In this document: piece after piece, positions 26,638 to 37,805 of the stretch | Layout: the number at the start of each line of letters is the position of its first letter | Position numbering within the stretch: the stretch's first letter is position 1 | From: Pseudoduganella guangdongensis | Lineage (GTDB): Bacteria; Pseudomonadota; Gammaproteobacteria; Burkholderiales; Burkholderiaceae_D | DNA length: 64,000 nt | Assembly: GCF_009857475.1 (NCBI RefSeq) | Contig: NZ_WWCJ01000004.1 | Location: forward strand, 248,001 to 312,000 | Direction of reading: 5' to 3' | Translations under genes and position numbers: made by a program | The notes under the pieces: model-generated | What the model was told of the DNA's origin: nothing | The model's input: the letters and a program-made list of their open reading frames with translations, nothing else | The model's database searches: none

Positions 26638-27881
26638 TCCCGATTAAGCCGGTCGGCATTGCCGTACCAAGCCGCACCATCGACAGCGCCGCCGGCGTCG
26701 CTGCTACCTACCTGCGCCCGGGCGCGCTGAACCTGCAGGCCTTGCCGCCGCTGTCGCTCTACATCCATTGGCCGTGGTGCGTGCGCAAGTGCCCGTATTG
26801 CGATTTCAATTCGCACGAGGCCAAGGGCGAGGTGCCCGAGCAGGAGTACCTGGACGCGCTGCGGCGCGACCTGGAAATGTCGCTGCCCCTGATCTGGGGC
26901 CGCAAGATTTACACCATCTTCATCGGCGGCGGCACGCCCAGCCTGATGTCGGCGGCCGCCATGGATCGCCTGATGTCGGACTTGCGCAGCCTGCTGCCGC
27001 TGGACGGCGCCTGCGAAATCACGATGGAGGCCAACCCTGGCACCTTCGAGGCCGAGAAATTCCGTTCCTACCGCGACAGCGGCGTCAACCGCCTGTCGAT
27101 CGGCATCCAGAGCTTCAACGGCGAGCACCTGAAGGCGCTGGGCCGCATCCATGACGACGGCGAGGCCAAGCGCGCGGTGGAAATCGCGCTGGCGAATTTC
27201 GACAACTTCAACCTGGACCTGATGTACGCACTGCCGAACCAGTCGCTGCAGCAGGCGCGCCAGGATATCCAGACCGCGATCGATTTCAAGCCGCCGCACC
27301 TGTCGCTGTACCATCTGACGATGGAGCCGAACACGCTGTTCGCCAAGTATCCGCCGCAGCTGCCGGACGACGACTTGAGCGCGGACATGCAGGACATGAT
27401 CGCCGAGATGACCACCTCCAACGGCTACGGCCATTACGAGGTGTCGGCCTACGCCCAGCCCGGCCACCAGGCGCGCCATAACCTGAACTACTGGCAGTTC
27501 GGCGACTACCTGGGCATCGGCGCGGGGGCGCACAGCAAGCTGTCCTTCCCGCACCGCGTGCTGCGCCAGGCGCGCTACAAGCAGCCCAAGTCGTATATGG
27601 ACGCCGTGGCCGCCGGCAATCCGGTGCAGGAGGAGCGCGAGCTGCTGCGCGATGAGATGGGCTTCGAGTTCATGCTGAATACGCTGCGCCTGCAGGATGG
27701 TTTTGAGCCGAACCTGTTTGCAGAGCGTACCGGCGTGGCTTTGAACGCCATCGAGAAGCAGTTGAACGCGGCCGAGGCCAAGGGCCTGCTATACCGCGAC
27801 CATATGCTGATCAAGCCGACCGAGCTGGGCCAGCGCTTCCTGAACGACCTGCAGCAAATGTTCCTCGGTGACGAGGCTTAA
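26634..27881 (+). CDS. hemW: Heme chaperone HemW (radical SAM, HemN-like)
   Basis: A radical SAM protein of 415 residues with the iron-sulfur motif CVRKCPYC (near 48-55), GGGTPSL and the HemN C-terminal domain. Characterised HemW proteins bind heme and deliver it to cytochromes; older annotations call them oxygen-independent coproporphyrinogen oxidase. The rdgB-hemW coupling by a four-base overlap is common in betaproteobacteria. Residues 1-35 are an extension before the core. The stop overlaps that of the convergent chemoreceptor gene. Confidence 0.93.
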   Translation: MIPIKPVGIAVPSRTIDSAAGVAATYLRPGALNLQALPPLSLYIHWPWCVRKCPYCDFNSHEAKGEVPEQEYLDALRRDLEMSLPLIWGRKIYTIFIGGGTPSLMSAAAMDRLMSDLRSLLPLDGACEITMEANPGTFEAEKFRSYRDSGVNRLSIGIQSFNGEHLKALGRIHDDGEAKRAVEIALANFDNFNLDLMYALPNQSLQQARQDIQTAIDFKPPHLSLYHLTMEPNTLFAKYPPQLPDDDLSADMQDMIAEMTTSNGYGHYEVSAYAQPGHQARHNLNYWQFGDYLGIGAGAHSKLSFPHRVLRQARYKQPKSYMDAVAAGNPVQEERELLRDEMGFEFMLNTLRLQDGFEPNLFAERTGVALNAIEKQLNAAEAKGLLYRDHMLIKPTELGQRFLNDLQQMFLGDEA

Positions 27882-29653
27882 AACTCTTCCCACTCATCGT
27901 TCGATGCCGCCGGTGCGCGGCGCTCGGTCTTGCTGCGGCGTTCCGAGGCAGGCGCAGCGCTGCTGGCTTTGGCGCTAGCCTGGCGCGGTTTGGCGCGCGG
28001 CTCAGGCGCTGCCAGGCGTTGCGGCGGCGCGCTGCTGGCGTCGTCTATTGACGGCGGCGACACCTGGGCGCGCGGCTGGCCGCTCCAGCGCGCGACCGCT
28101 TCGGTGCCGAGGCGGAAGGAGGCGGCCACTTGCGCCAGTTGGGCGGCTTGCTCCTGCATGCTGGCCGCTGCGGCGGCGGCTTGCTCCACCAGCGCGGCGT
28201 TCTGCTGCGTCACCTGGTCCATCTGGCCGATGGCCTGGTTCACTTCATCGATGCCGACGCTTTGCTCGCGGCTGGCCGAGGTGATCTCGCCCATGATGTC
28301 GGTCACGCGCCGCACGCTGCTCACCACTTCGCCCATGGTGGTGCCGGCCTGCTGCACCAAGGTGGTGCCGGCGTTCACCTGCGCGACGGAATTGTCGATC
28401 AGCTCCTTGATTTCTTTGGCGGCGGCGGCCGAGCGCTGCGCCAGGTTGCGCACCTCGGAGGCGACCACCGCGAAACCACGCCCTTGCTCGCCGGCGCGCG
28501 CCGCTTCCACGGCGGCGTTCAGCGCCAGGATGTTGGTCTGGAAGGCGATGCCGTCGATGGTGCCGATAATGTCCACGATCTTGCGCGAGGAGGAGTCGAT
28601 GGAGCCCATGGTTTCCACCACCTGGCCCACGATCTCGCCGCCGCGCGCGGCCACGTCGGAGGCCGCCAGGGCCAGTTGATTGGCCTGGTTGGCGTTGTCG
28701 GCGTTCTGCTTCACGGTGGAGGTCAGCTCCTCCATCGAGGACGCGGTTTCTTCCAGCGAACTGGCCTGCTGCTCGGTGCGCGAGGACAGGTCCAAGTTGC
28801 CGGAGGCGATTTCGCTGGAGGCGGTGGAGATGGCGCTGGTGCCGGTCTGCACCTGGCTCACCACGCGCCGCAACGCGTCGTTCATGCCGCGCAGGGCTTT
28901 CATCAGGTCGCCGATTTCGTCGCGCGCGGTCTGCTCTTCGAACTGGGTGGTCAGGTCGCCTTCGGCCACCGTGTTGGCGATGCCCAGGGCGGCGCTGAGC
29001 GGGCGCGTGATGCTGCGCGAGATCATCCAGGCGGCCCAGGCGCCAAAGGCCAGCAGCAGGGTGCTGAGGATGAGCAGCAGGCGCGAGCTGCGTTCATGGG
29101 CGGCGTTAATGCCGGCGGCGGTGTCGTCGATCGCCTTGCGCTGTTGCCCGAGCAGCTCTTTGACCTTCTCCTGGTAGGCTTTGGCCGCCGGGTCGAAGGA
29201 CTCGCGGTAGAGACGCTCGCCCTCCGCCGCATCGCCCTCCTTATTCGCCTTCATGACGGCGTCTTTCGCCTCCTGGTATTTTTTGCGCAGGGCGATGGCG
29301 TCCTGATAGATCTTGCGCTCCGCCTCCGACTCGAGCAGTGCTTCGATGGACTTGAGCAGTTCGCCGCCGCGCTTGGTGCTGTCGGCGATGACGGTGGCAA
29401 ACTTATTCGACAATTCGGCGTCGCTGCTGCGCGCGATCAGCTGTGTGCGCGCGATGGCGGAATAGATCAGCACATACCAGTCGGAGACGATGCGTTCCTT
29501 GGCCAATGGGCGGTCCATCATGGCGCGTGTGGCATTGGCGGTGTCGTTGGAGTGGTACAGGGCGTAGCCGGTGCCGAGGGCCGACAGCAGCAGGACAATG
29601 CCGAAACCCGCCGCCAGGCGGGAACCAATGCGCAGTTGCGTCAGGATTTGCAT
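27878..29653 (-). CDS. Methyl-accepting chemotaxis protein with periplasmic 4-helix sensor
   Basis: A transmembrane chemoreceptor of 591 residues. Helix 1 (about 12-32), a periplasmic four-helix-bundle ligand domain (about 35-195), helix 2 (about 198-218), a HAMP domain (about 220-275) and the cytoplasmic signalling hairpin follow, with the conserved tip [19 protein letters not shown]. The C-terminus ends in EWEEF, an xWxxF pentapeptide that tethers CheR/CheB, after a flexible basic/alanine-rich linker. The ATG at 29653 has GGGAGA upstream. A much longer open frame upstream is an artefact running through the patatin gene. The ligand is unknown. Confidence 0.95.
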   Translation of the reverse strand: MQILTQLRIGSRLAAGFGIVLLLSALGTGYALYHSNDTANATRAMMDRPLAKERIVSDWYVLIYSAIARTQLIARSSDAELSNKFATVIADSTKRGGELLKSIEALLESEAERKIYQDAIALRKKYQEAKDAVMKANKEGDAAEGERLYRESFDPAAKAYQEKVKELLGQQRKAIDDTAAGINAAHERSSRLLLILSTLLLAFGAWAAWMISRSITRPLSAALGIANTVAEGDLTTQFEEQTARDEIGDLMKALRGMNDALRRVVSQVQTGTSAISTASSEIASGNLDLSSRTEQQASSLEETASSMEELTSTVKQNADNANQANQLALAASDVAARGGEIVGQVVETMGSIDSSSRKIVDIIGTIDGIAFQTNILALNAAVEAARAGEQGRGFAVVASEVRNLAQRSAAAAKEIKELIDNSVAQVNAGTTLVQQAGTTMGEVVSSVRRVTDIMGEITSASREQSVGIDEVNQAIGQMDQVTQQNAALVEQAAAAAASMQEQAAQLAQVAASFRLGTEAVARWSGQPRAQVSPPSIDDASSAPPQRLAAPEPRAKPRQASAKASSAAPASERRSKTERRAPAASNDEWEEF

Positions 29654-29742
29654 ACAAGTCTCCCCGGGATTGGATGAGTAGTATGCGCCTGAATGGTGCA
29701 GCCTTGATGAATTGTTGCAAGGCTGCAACGCCTGTGGCCAGG

Positions 29743-30816
29743 TCAGAAGGACTGGGCCAGGCGCAGGTCGGGCTTCTCGGCCCATTGCGCCAGGGCGTCG
29801 GCCATGCGTTCGCTCTCGCCGATGGCGTGCAGCCAGTCGCGGATACGGGCGCCGTGGTCCTGGCCGTAGTGCTTGAAGTCCGTGCGGTCGGGCAGTTTGC
29901 GGTTCGGCAGGCGCGCCACGAAAGCGGGCGAGGGCGAAACCAGGATCACGTTGTCCAGCGCGCTGTCGCGCGCGCGGCGCCACGGCATGGATTTGTCCAG
30001 CCAGCCCGGCACGATATGGTCGGTGAAGTGCGGGTACAGCACCAGGCCTTCGTCGCGCTGGTAGGGCAGGTGCAGGTGGTAGTCGACCAGGCCGCCGTCC
30101 CAGTAGTCGCCGGGCGGCGCGCCAGCGATGCCGCTGACAGCTTGCAGCACCAGTGGAATGGAGCCGGAGGCCAGCAGGGCGGCGTGCAGGTTCTGTTCGG
30201 ACAGGCCGACAAAGTGCGAGGTGAAGGCGTCGAAGCCGGCGCGCAGCCAGCCCGCGTCGTCGCGCGGATCGTGGAACACCACGCGCTCCATGGCGCCGGC
30301 CAGGCGCTGGCGCGAAACGGCGTTGCCGGCGGCGGCGCGCAGGAAGCCGGCCATTTCCCGCCATTTGCTGCCGCGCGTTTGCGCCAGCGGGCCGATGCCG
30401 CGTACCGTGATGACGGACAGGCGGTAGTCGGGGTTGGACAGCATTTCGCCGCCGCGCCCATCGAGCACGCTGTCGAGCAGGCCGCGGATGACGCGGCTGA
30501 CGTAGGCGGCGTCCACCTTGGCCGGGTAGGTCTGGTGCGCGTAGTGGTGGGCCAGGCGCTGGTGCGCTGCCACCGGGTCGTGGAAGGCGGCGGCGGCCAT
30601 GCGCCAGGCGCCGATCGAGGCGCCGACCAGGCGGCGCTGGCGCGGCGCTTGTTTCAGCCATTCGCCGAACAGCCATTGGTCGATGCCGTTCAGGATCAGG
30701 CCTTTGGGGCCGCCCGCCGCGGCGGGGATGATGGCGATGTCGGCGGCTTGCAGGCCTTCGCGCTCGATGCGCTGGCGGGCGCGCTGGCCGAGCCGGATGC
30801 TGATCGGTGAATCCAC
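29743..30816 (-). CDS. Patatin-like phospholipase
   Basis: A 357-residue patatin-family protein with a glycine-rich oxyanion segment (AAAGGPKG, about 32-39), the nucleophile motif GASIGAW (GxSxG, near 65-71) and the acidic dyad motif DGG (WDGGLVDYH). The Ser-Asp dyad is therefore complete, and lipid acyl hydrolase activity is expected. No signal peptide is visible. It starts at a GTG that shares one base with the efflux outer-membrane gene stop (TAGTG), with GGAGG 11 bases upstream, so it is the last cistron of the RND operon. Association with an efflux pump is unusual. Confidence 0.87.
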   Translation of the reverse strand: MDSPISIRLGQRARQRIEREGLQAADIAIIPAAAGGPKGLILNGIDQWLFGEWLKQAPRQRRLVGASIGAWRMAAAAFHDPVAAHQRLAHHYAHQTYPAKVDAAYVSRVIRGLLDSVLDGRGGEMLSNPDYRLSVITVRGIGPLAQTRGSKWREMAGFLRAAAGNAVSRQRLAGAMERVVFHDPRDDAGWLRAGFDAFTSHFVGLSEQNLHAALLASGSIPLVLQAVSGIAGAPPGDYWDGGLVDYHLHLPYQRDEGLVLYPHFTDHIVPGWLDKSMPWRRARDSALDNVILVSPSPAFVARLPNRKLPDRTDFKHYGQDHGARIRDWLHAIGESERMADALAQWAEKPDLRLAQSF

Positions 30817-32300
30817 TACTTCAAACCTCCTCCAAGCGCACGGTACAAGTCGATGGCGCTGCTTGTGCGCAGCAGGCGGGCCTGGACCAGGGCCTGTTCC
30901 GCGCTGAACAATTCGCGTTGGGCGTCCAGCACGTCGAGCGAGCTGGCGACGCCGTTCTCAAAGCGTAATTGTAATAGACGCAGGCGTTCGGCCTGGGCGT
31001 CCTGCACCGCGCGCTGGGCGGCCACCTGTTCGCCCAGGTAGTTGCGGGCGGCCAGCGCGTCGGCCACTTCGCGGAAAGCTTGCTGGATGGTCTTTTCGTA
31101 GTCGGCCACGGCGATATTTTTGCGGGCGTGGCTGACGTCGAGGTTGGCCAGGTTGCGCCCGGTGTCGAAGATGGGCAGCACCAGTTGCGGGGCGAAGTTC
31201 CAGGTGTCGCTGCCGCTGTCGAACAGACCGTTGAATTCGCGGCTGGCGCTGCCGATCGAACTGGTAAGCGTGATGCGCGGGAAGAAGGCGGCGCGCGCGG
31301 CGCCGATGTTGGCGTTGGCTGCCTTCAGGCGCTGCTCGGCGGCGCGGATGTCGGGGCGGTTGGCCAGCAGGTCGGATGGCAGGCCGGCGGTCAGGTTGGC
31401 CATGGCGTCGGCTTGCGCGTCGGGCTGGGCAAGGCTGTCGCTTGCGGGGGGCAGCGCCTGGCCGGCCAGCAGGGTAAGGGCGTTGGCAGCCTGGGCGCGC
31501 TGGCGTGCCACGGCGAGGGCGGAGGCGCGGGCGGTTTCCATCTGCTGCTCATTGGAGCGCAGGTCGAGGCGGGAGGAGGCGCCGCCTTCCACGCGCTGGC
31601 GGGTCAGCTCGAAGGTGCGCTTGCGGGCTTCGTAGGTGCGTTCGGCCAGGGCTTGCTGTTCGGCCAGCGCGCGCTCGGTGTAGTAGGCCTTGGCGACTTC
31701 CGCGACCAGGCTGATTTGCGCGGCTTGCCTGGCTTCCTCGGTGGCGAGGTAGTTGGCCAGGGCGGAGTCGCTCAGGCTTTTCACGCGGCCGAAGAAGTCC
31801 AGCTCGAAGGCTGGGATGGCGAGGCCGGCGTCGAAGCGCTCGACGATTTGCGACTCGCCGCCGGCATTGGCGAAGCCGGGTGTGCGGCTGCGGGAAGCGC
31901 CGAGCGACGCGTTCAGGGTCGGCAGGCGGTCGGCGCGCTGTATGCGGTAGGCGCCGCGCGCTTCTTCAATGCGCAGGGCGGCGATGCGCAGGTCGCGGTT
32001 GTTGTCGAGCGCTGTCGCAATGATTTGCTGAAGGCGGCCGTCAGGGAAGAAGGTGCGCCAGCCGGTATCGGCTGCTGTCAGCGGCGCTTGCGCCGAGGGT
32101 GCGCGGCCGGATGGCACAGCGGTGGACGCGGCAGTGCCAGCGGCGGGCGGCGTGGTGGGGAAGGCGTCGGCCACCGGCGCGGCGGGGCGCTGGTAGGCGG
32201 GGGCCATCGAGCAGCCGGATACGAGGCCGGCCAGCAGCAGTGTGGCGGCCACTGCACGAAGCAGCGGCGGCGTGTTGAAGGCGGGGAAGGACGTCATCAT
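30816..32300 (-). CDS. RND efflux outer-membrane lipoprotein (NodT/OprM family)
   Basis: The TolC-like outer-membrane channel of the tripartite pump, 494 residues. A lipoprotein signal with the lipobox LVSGC (Cys about residue 30) precedes two OEP repeats (about 70-280 and 290-490). The N-terminal mature part contains an unusual Pro/Ala/Ser/Thr-rich stretch (about 40-75). It overlaps the RND transporter stop by four bases (ATGA). The patatin gene overlaps its own stop. Confidence 0.93.
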   Translation of the reverse strand: MMTSFPAFNTPPLLRAVAATLLLAGLVSGCSMAPAYQRPAAPVADAFPTTPPAAGTAASTAVPSGRAPSAQAPLTAADTGWRTFFPDGRLQQIIATALDNNRDLRIAALRIEEARGAYRIQRADRLPTLNASLGASRSRTPGFANAGGESQIVERFDAGLAIPAFELDFFGRVKSLSDSALANYLATEEARQAAQISLVAEVAKAYYTERALAEQQALAERTYEARKRTFELTRQRVEGGASSRLDLRSNEQQMETARASALAVARQRAQAANALTLLAGQALPPASDSLAQPDAQADAMANLTAGLPSDLLANRPDIRAAEQRLKAANANIGAARAAFFPRITLTSSIGSASREFNGLFDSGSDTWNFAPQLVLPIFDTGRNLANLDVSHARKNIAVADYEKTIQQAFREVADALAARNYLGEQVAAQRAVQDAQAERLRLLQLRFENGVASSLDVLDAQRELFSAEQALVQARLLRTSSAIDLYRALGGGLK

Positions 32301-35300
32301 TGCTTCGGCTCCGGTAAATCCATTTCATGCGCGGCCAGGCGGCGCTGGCGCTCGCTGCCTTTGAAGATGCGGCGCACCACGACGAAGAACACCGGCACCA
32401 GGAACACCGCCAGCACGGTCGCGGTGATCATGCCGCCCATTACGCCGGTGCCGATCGCGCGCTGCGAGGCTGAACCGGCGCCGGAGGCGATCACCAGCGG
32501 CAGCACGCCGAGGATGAAGGCCAGCGAGGTCATGATGATAGGGCGGAAGCGCAAATGCACCGCCTCCAGCGTGGCTTCGATCAGCCCCATTCCCTGCGCC
32601 TGCAGGTCCTTGGCGAACTCGATGATCAGGATCGCATTCTTGGCCGACAAGCCGATGATCGCAATCAGCCCCACCTTGAAGTACACATCATTCGGCAGGT
32701 CGCGCAGGTGGGCGCCCAGCAGTGCGCCCAGCACGCCCAGAGGCACCACCAGCAGCACCGCCACCGGGATCGACTCCGACTCGTACAGCGCCGCCAGCAC
32801 CAGGAAGGCCGCCAGCAGGGACAGGGCGAACAGCATCGGCGCCTGGGCGCCGGACAGGCGCTCCTCGGCCGACTGGCCGGTCCATTCAATGCCGAAGCCG
32901 GGCGGCAGTTGCGCGGCCAGGCGGGTCAACTCGTCCATCGCCTCGCCGGTTGAATAGCCGGGTCCCGCGTTGGCGCTCAGGCGGTAGGCCGGATAGCCGT
33001 TGTAGCGCACCAGCTGGATCGGCCCGGTCAGCCAGCGCGTGGTGGCGAAGGATGCGAACGGCACCATGGCGCCGCTATTGCTGCGCACTTGCATGCGCAG
33101 GATGTCGTCCGGCTGCATGCGGCGCGCCTGGTCGGCCTGCACGATCACGCGCTGCTGGCGGCCGCTGTTGGCGAAGTCGTTGACGTAGGACGAACCCAGC
33201 GCCGTGCCCAGCGTGGCTGCGATGTCGCTGAAGGCCACGCCCAGGGCGTTGGCTTTTTCCCGGTCCACATCGACCTGCATTTGCGGCGCATCCTCCAGCC
33301 CTTCCGGACGCATGCCGACCAGCACCTTGCTCTTGCCCGCCATGTCCAGCAACTGGTTGCGCGCGGCCAGCAGGGCGTCGTGCCCCAGGCCGCCGCGGTC
33401 CTGCAGGCGCGCGGTGATGCCGGTGGCGTTGCCCAGCTCGCGGATCGGCGGCGGGCTTAAAGCAAAGATCTGCGCGTCCTGGATATGCGCCAGGCCGCCA
33501 AAGGAGCGGCCGGCAATCGCTTCGGCCGACTGGTCCGGCCCGCGCTCCTTCCAGTCTTTCAGCGGCACGAAGACCAGGCCCGCGTTCTGGCCGCTGCCGG
33601 AGAAGCTGAAGCCGGCCACCGCAATGGTGCGCGCCACGCCCGGCTGGCTGCGGAAGTATTTGTCGACCTCCGCCAGCACCGCCTCGGTACGGCCACGCGC
33701 AGCGCCTGGCGGCAGCTGCACGTTGGCGATGATGTAGCCCTGGTCCTCATTCGGCAGGAAGGAGGAGGGCAGGCGCACATACAGCCAGGCCACGATGCCG
33801 AGCAGCGCGGCAAACACCAGCATGAAGCGCCCGGTGCGCTTCAGGATCTTCGCCACCCAGCCCTGGTAATGCGTGGCGGTGCTGGCAAAGCCGCGATTGA
33901 ACCAGCCGAACACGCCGGTCTTGGCGTGCGCGTGGCCGGCCTGCACCGGCTTGAGCATGGTGGCGCACAGCGCCGGGGTGAGCGACAGCGCCATCAGCGC
34001 GGAGAATGCCATCGCCGCCACCATGGCCAGCGAGAACTGGCGGTAGATCGCGCCGACCGCGCCGCCGAAGAAGGCCATGGGGATGAAGACGGCGATCAGC
34101 ACCAGGGTAATGCCGATAATCGCACCGGTGATCTGCGACATGGCCTTGCGCGTGGCGTCGCGCGGGGACAGGCCTTCCTCGCTCATGATGCGCTCCACGT
34201 TCTCCACCACCACGATGGCGTCGTCCACCAGAATGCCGATGGCCAGCACCATGCCGAACATGGTCAGCACGTTGATGGAGAAGCCGAACAGCTGCATGGC
34301 GGCGAAGGTGCCCATCAGCGCGATCGGCACCACGATGGTCGGGATCAGGGTGTAGCGGATGTTTTGCAGGAAGACGTACATCACCAGGAAGACCAGGGCC
34401 ACCGCTTCCAGCAGAGTCTTGACCACTTCCTCGATGGAGATTTTGACGAAGAGCGAGGTGTCGTAAGGCACGGTGTACTTCAGGCCCGGCGGGAAGTACT
34501 TTTGCAGTTCTTCCATCTTCTCGCGCACGATATTGGCGGTGGCCAGCGCGTTGCCGGTCAGCGACTGCTGCACGGCGATGGCGACGAAAGGCTCGCCGTT
34601 CAGGCGCGCGCTGACGCGGTAGCTGGCGCCGCCCAGCTCCAGCCGCGCCACGTCGCGCAGGCGCAGCAGCGAGCCGTCGCGGTTGGCGCGCAGGACGATC
34701 TTGCCGAATTCCTCGACCGAGGTGAGCTGGCCGGTGACCACCACCGGCGCGAACCAGGTTTGCGCGCGCTGGTTCGGCAGGTCGCCTACCGTGCCCGCCG
34801 CCACTTGCGCGTTCTGCTGGCGGATGGCGGCGGTGACGTCGCTCATATTGAGCTTGTAGCCGGTCAGCTTGTCCGGGTCGACCCAGACCCGCATCGAGCG
34901 CTCGGTGCCGAACAACTCGGCCTGGCCGACGCCGGGCAGGCGCTTGATCTCGTTGACCACGTTGCGCGCCAGGTAGTCGCCAATGGCCGTGGTGTCCATG
35001 CTGCCGTCGGTGGAGGCGGCGCCGACGAACATCAGGATATTGGAGCGCGCCTTGTTGACCTGCACGCCTTGCTGGATCACCGCTTGCGGCAGGCGCGATT
35101 CGACGCGCTTGATGCGGTTCTGCACGTCCACCGCCGCCAGGTCGGGATTGGTGCCGGGCTGGAAGGTGACGGTGATGCTGACGGAGCCGTTCGAGTCGCT
35201 TTGCGATTCAACGTATTGCAGGCCGTCGGCGCCGTTCATCTCCTGCTCGATGACCGAGGTCACGGCGTCGTCCAGCACCTGGGCCGAAGCGCCGGGGTAG

Positions 35301-35443
35301 GCGGCGCTGATGACAATGGAAGGCGGCGCGATGGTCGGGTATTGCGCCACCGGCAGCACGGTAATCGCCAACGCCCCGCCGAGCAGGATGAAGAGGGCGA
35401 TCACCCACGCAAAGACGGGGCGGTCGATAAAGAATTTTGCCAT
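32297..35443 (-). CDS. RND multidrug efflux transporter, HAE-1 family (AcrB/MexB-like)
   Basis: The proton-driven inner-membrane pump, 1048 residues, full length for AcrB homologues. It begins MAKFFIDRPVFAWVIALFI. The TM4 proton-relay motif GILVDDAIVVVENVERIM is intact, with the two central aspartates. Two large periplasmic loops and 12 helices are present. AAAGGGG lies before the ATG. Position between adaptor and outer-membrane genes gives a complete tripartite pump. Substrate range cannot be read from sequence; no regulator gene is adjacent. Confidence 0.96.
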   Translation of the reverse strand: MAKFFIDRPVFAWVIALFILLGGALAITVLPVAQYPTIAPPSIVISAAYPGASAQVLDDAVTSVIEQEMNGADGLQYVESQSDSNGSVSITVTFQPGTNPDLAAVDVQNRIKRVESRLPQAVIQQGVQVNKARSNILMFVGAASTDGSMDTTAIGDYLARNVVNEIKRLPGVGQAELFGTERSMRVWVDPDKLTGYKLNMSDVTAAIRQQNAQVAAGTVGDLPNQRAQTWFAPVVVTGQLTSVEEFGKIVLRANRDGSLLRLRDVARLELGGASYRVSARLNGEPFVAIAVQQSLTGNALATANIVREKMEELQKYFPPGLKYTVPYDTSLFVKISIEEVVKTLLEAVALVFLVMYVFLQNIRYTLIPTIVVPIALMGTFAAMQLFGFSINVLTMFGMVLAIGILVDDAIVVVENVERIMSEEGLSPRDATRKAMSQITGAIIGITLVLIAVFIPMAFFGGAVGAIYRQFSLAMVAAMAFSALMALSLTPALCATMLKPVQAGHAHAKTGVFGWFNRGFASTATHYQGWVAKILKRTGRFMLVFAALLGIVAWLYVRLPSSFLPNEDQGYIIANVQLPPGAARGRTEAVLAEVDKYFRSQPGVARTIAVAGFSFSGSGQNAGLVFVPLKDWKERGPDQSAEAIAGRSFGGLAHIQDAQIFALSPPPIRELGNATGITARLQDRGGLGHDALLAARNQLLDMAGKSKVLVGMRPEGLEDAPQMQVDVDREKANALGVAFSDIAATLGTALGSSYVNDFANSGRQQRVIVQADQARRMQPDDILRMQVRSNSGAMVPFASFATTRWLTGPIQLVRYNGYPAYRLSANAGPGYSTGEAMDELTRLAAQLPPGFGIEWTGQSAEERLSGAQAPMLFALSLLAAFLVLAALYESESIPVAVLLVVPLGVLGALLGAHLRDLPNDVYFKVGLIAIIGLSAKNAILIIEFAKDLQAQGMGLIEATLEAVHLRFRPIIMTSLAFILGVLPLVIASGAGSASQRAIGTGVMGGMITATVLAVFLVPVFFVVVRRIFKGSERQRRLAAHEMDLPEPKQ

Positions 35444-35455
35444 GTGGCGGCCCCT

Positions 35456-36634
35456 TTATTTGGCCGCCGGGGCGGATGCGGCAGGCGCGGCGCCGGCCGG
35501 ACCTTTCCACGGTACCGGGTTCACCGTGCCGCCCGGCTTGGTCTTCTGGAATCCTTCCACGATGACGCGCTCGCCGCCTTTCAGGCCCGAGCTGACCACC
35601 CACTTGCCGCCGCTCGCCGCATCGGCCTTGACCGGCACCGAGGACACCTTGTTGTCGCTGCCCACCACCAGCACCGAGGCGCCTTCCGCCCCGCGCACCA
35701 CGGCCTGCTGCGGCACGGTGATGGCCGCCTCGTTCACGCCTTGCTCCAGGCGCGCCCGCACATACATGCCCGGCAGCAGGGTGCGCTCGGGGTTGGGAAA
35801 TTCGGCGCGCATCGACACCGCGCCCGACGACTCGTCCACCGCCACATCGGAGAACAGCAGCTTGCCCGCGCGCGGATATTCCTGCCCGTCCTCGGTCAGC
35901 AGTGTGACGCGCGCCTGGTCCTTGCCGGCGCTTTTCAAGGTGCCCTTGGCCAGCGCCTGTTTCAGGCGCAGCAGCTCGGCGGAAGACTGGGTGATGGTGA
36001 CGTAGATCGGGTCGAGCTGCTGCACGGTGGCCATGGGCGTCGCCTCGTTCTGGCCGACCAGCGCGCCCTCGGTGACCAGGGCCCGCCCGACGCGGCCCGC
36101 GATCGGCGCCGTCACGGTGGCATAGCCCAAGGTCAGTCCCGCGTTCTTGCGCGCCGCGCGCGCCGACTGCAGTTCGGCGCCGGCCTGCTTCTGCGCCGTC
36201 AGCGCATCGTCATATTCCTGCTGGCTGACCGCCTGCGCCGCCAGCAGCGGCTTGTAGCGCTTCGCCTTGAGGTCGGCCTGCGCCAGGTTCGCTTCCGCGC
36301 GCGCCACCGCCGCGTCGGCACTCTCCACACTGGCCTGGAACTGCGCCGGGTCGATGCGGAACAGCACCTCGCCCGCCTTCACCTCGCCGCCCTCCTTGAA
36401 GACCCGCTGCAGCACGATGCCGGGCGTGCGCGCCCGCACCTGGGCGATGCGCGACGCTTCAACGCGCCCGGGCAGCTCATTGGTGACGGTGACTTCGCCG
36501 GCGGTGGCGGTGATAACGGAAACGGTGGGTGGGGGCGGCGGACCGTTGCTGGCGTCCTTCTTGTTGCCGCAGGCCGCCAGGGTGAGCGACAGGGCGACTG
36601 CCGCCAGGGGCAGGAAGCGCGATACAGGTTTCAT
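35456..36634 (-). CDS. RND efflux periplasmic adaptor (AcrA/MexA-like lipoprotein)
   Basis: The membrane-fusion subunit, 392 residues. A lipoprotein signal peptide ends in LAAC (Cys about 22). It continues with lipoyl, alpha-hairpin (about 100-170) and beta-barrel domains, and a low-complexity Ala/Pro tail (about 375-392). AAGAGA lies 6 bases before the ATG. It is the first gene of the adaptor-transporter-channel-patatin operon, 12 bases before the transporter gene. Repeated TATACAA motifs lie upstream, but I could not assign a clear promoter or operator. Confidence 0.94.
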   Translation of the reverse strand: MKPVSRFLPLAAVALSLTLAACGNKKDASNGPPPPPTVSVITATAGEVTVTNELPGRVEASRIAQVRARTPGIVLQRVFKEGGEVKAGEVLFRIDPAQFQASVESADAAVARAEANLAQADLKAKRYKPLLAAQAVSQQEYDDALTAQKQAGAELQSARAARKNAGLTLGYATVTAPIAGRVGRALVTEGALVGQNEATPMATVQQLDPIYVTITQSSAELLRLKQALAKGTLKSAGKDQARVTLLTEDGQEYPRAGKLLFSDVAVDESSGAVSMRAEFPNPERTLLPGMYVRARLEQGVNEAAITVPQQAVVRGAEGASVLVVGSDNKVSSVPVKADAASGGKWVVSSGLKGGERVIVEGFQKTKPGGTVNPVPWKGPAGAAPAASAPAAK

Positions 36635-36708
36635 TGGGCGTCTCTTCTTGTGGAGTGGGACTGCGCCGAAAATTGTATAACACTGTCAATTGTAACGTTT
36701 TGTATAGC

Positions 36709-36732
36709 AAAAAGGGCGCCTGAGCGCCCTTT
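36709..36732 (-). terminator. Rho-independent terminator of transaldolase gene
   Basis: A perfect 9-bp stem (36711-36719 with 36724-36732; AAAGGGCGC / GCGCCCTTT) with a 4-base loop is followed on the minus strand by a run of T. It lies 22 bases after the tal stop codon and insulates tal from the efflux operon downstream. Confidence 0.88.
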
Positions 36733-36753
36733 GACCAATTGAGCCGGCAGCGA

Positions 36754-37683
36754 TCAGCGCAGGGCCGAGATCATCTGCTTCAGCTTGTTGGAGTCGGCCA
36801 CGAAGGCGCGGATGCCTTCGGCCAGCTTTTCGGTCGCCATCGCGTCTTCGTTCAGCATGAAGCGGAAAGTTTTCTCGTCGACCGAGATCTTGACCGCAGT
36901 GCCGGAATCGGCCGGATTCAGCTTGCGCTCGACCGGGGCCTGGGTGTCGGCCAGCTTTTGCAGCAGGTCCGGCGAAATGGTCAGCAGGTCGCAGCCCGCC
37001 AGTTCCAGGATCTGGCTGGTGTTGCGGAAGGACGCGCCCATTACTTCGGTCTTGTAGCCGAACTTGCGGTAGTAGTTGTAGATGCGTTTGACCGACTGCA
37101 CGCCCGGATCTTCCGCGCCCTGGTAGTCGATGCCGGTGGACTTCTTGTACCAATCGTAGATGCGGCCGACGAACGGGGAAATCAGCTGCGAACCGGCTTC
37201 CGCGCAGGCGATGGCCTGGCACAGGGAGAACAGCAGGGTCATATTGGTGCGGATGCCTTCCTTCTCCAGCTGCTCGGAGGCGCGGATGCCTTCCCAGGTG
37301 GAGGCGATCTTGATCAGCACGCGCTCGCGCGGGATGCCGGCCTTCTCGTACAGCGAAATCAGTTCGCGGCCCTTGGCCACGTTGCCGGCGATGTCGAAGG
37401 ACAGGGCGGCGTCGATTTCGGTCGAGACGCGGCCTGGCACATACTTCAGGATCTCGGTGCCGAAAGCGATCAGCAGCTGGTCGATGATTTCGCCGGTGGT
37501 GGCGTTTGGATTATCGCGCACCGCCTTTTCCAGCAGCGGCTTGTACTCATCCTTTTGTACCGCTTTCAGGATCAGGGACGGGTTGGTGGTGGCGTCTTGC
37601 GGCGCGTAGGCCTTGATCGACTGGAAGTCGCCGGTGTCGGCAACAACGGTGGTGAATTTCTTGAGTTGTTCGAGCTGGTTCAT
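36754..37683 (-). CDS. tal: Transaldolase
   Basis: Transfers a three-carbon unit between sedoheptulose-7-phosphate and glyceraldehyde-3-phosphate in the non-oxidative pentose phosphate pathway; 309 residues, TalB type. It has the N-terminal [10 protein letters not shown] motif and the Schiff-base lysine in [11 protein letters not shown], and ends [10 protein letters not shown]. It is monocistronic: its own terminator follows, and the 122-base gap to the divergent membrane protein gene contains a candidate TACAAT -10. It connects functionally with rpiA and zwf in this window. Confidence 0.97.
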   Translation of the reverse strand: MNQLEQLKKFTTVVADTGDFQSIKAYAPQDATTNPSLILKAVQKDEYKPLLEKAVRDNPNATTGEIIDQLLIAFGTEILKYVPGRVSTEIDAALSFDIAGNVAKGRELISLYEKAGIPRERVLIKIASTWEGIRASEQLEKEGIRTNMTLLFSLCQAIACAEAGSQLISPFVGRIYDWYKKSTGIDYQGAEDPGVQSVKRIYNYYRKFGYKTEVMGASFRNTSQILELAGCDLLTISPDLLQKLADTQAPVERKLNPADSGTAVKISVDEKTFRFMLNEDAMATEKLAEGIRAFVADSNKLKQMISALR

Positions 37684-37805
37684 GGCGGTCCGGGAAACGT
37701 TGGGGACGAAAAGAACCTATTGTACTAAATCGGCGCGCCTGTCTATGTTGCGTTTAGAATGAGTGGTATTGGTATTTTCATATCTCAAGTCTTCAGGAGG
37801 TCGCC

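Noticed and set aside
27878..30676. 932-codon frame that would fuse the patatin region to the chemoreceptor
   Set aside because: The first ~340 codons are in the wrong frame of the patatin gene. The receptor has a proper start with GGGAGA at 29653 and a normal N-terminal helix.
36635..36708. TetR-type operator upstream of the RND adaptor gene
   Set aside because: TATACAA occurs twice and the region is AT-rich, but the copies do not form a convincing inverted repeat, and no regulator gene is adjacent.
33485..36742. 1085-codon open frame antisense to the RND efflux genes
   Set aside because: It spans two well-supported genes on the opposite strand. Its composition (His/Gln/Arg/Gly rich) is that of a GC-rich antisense frame and has no recognisable domain.
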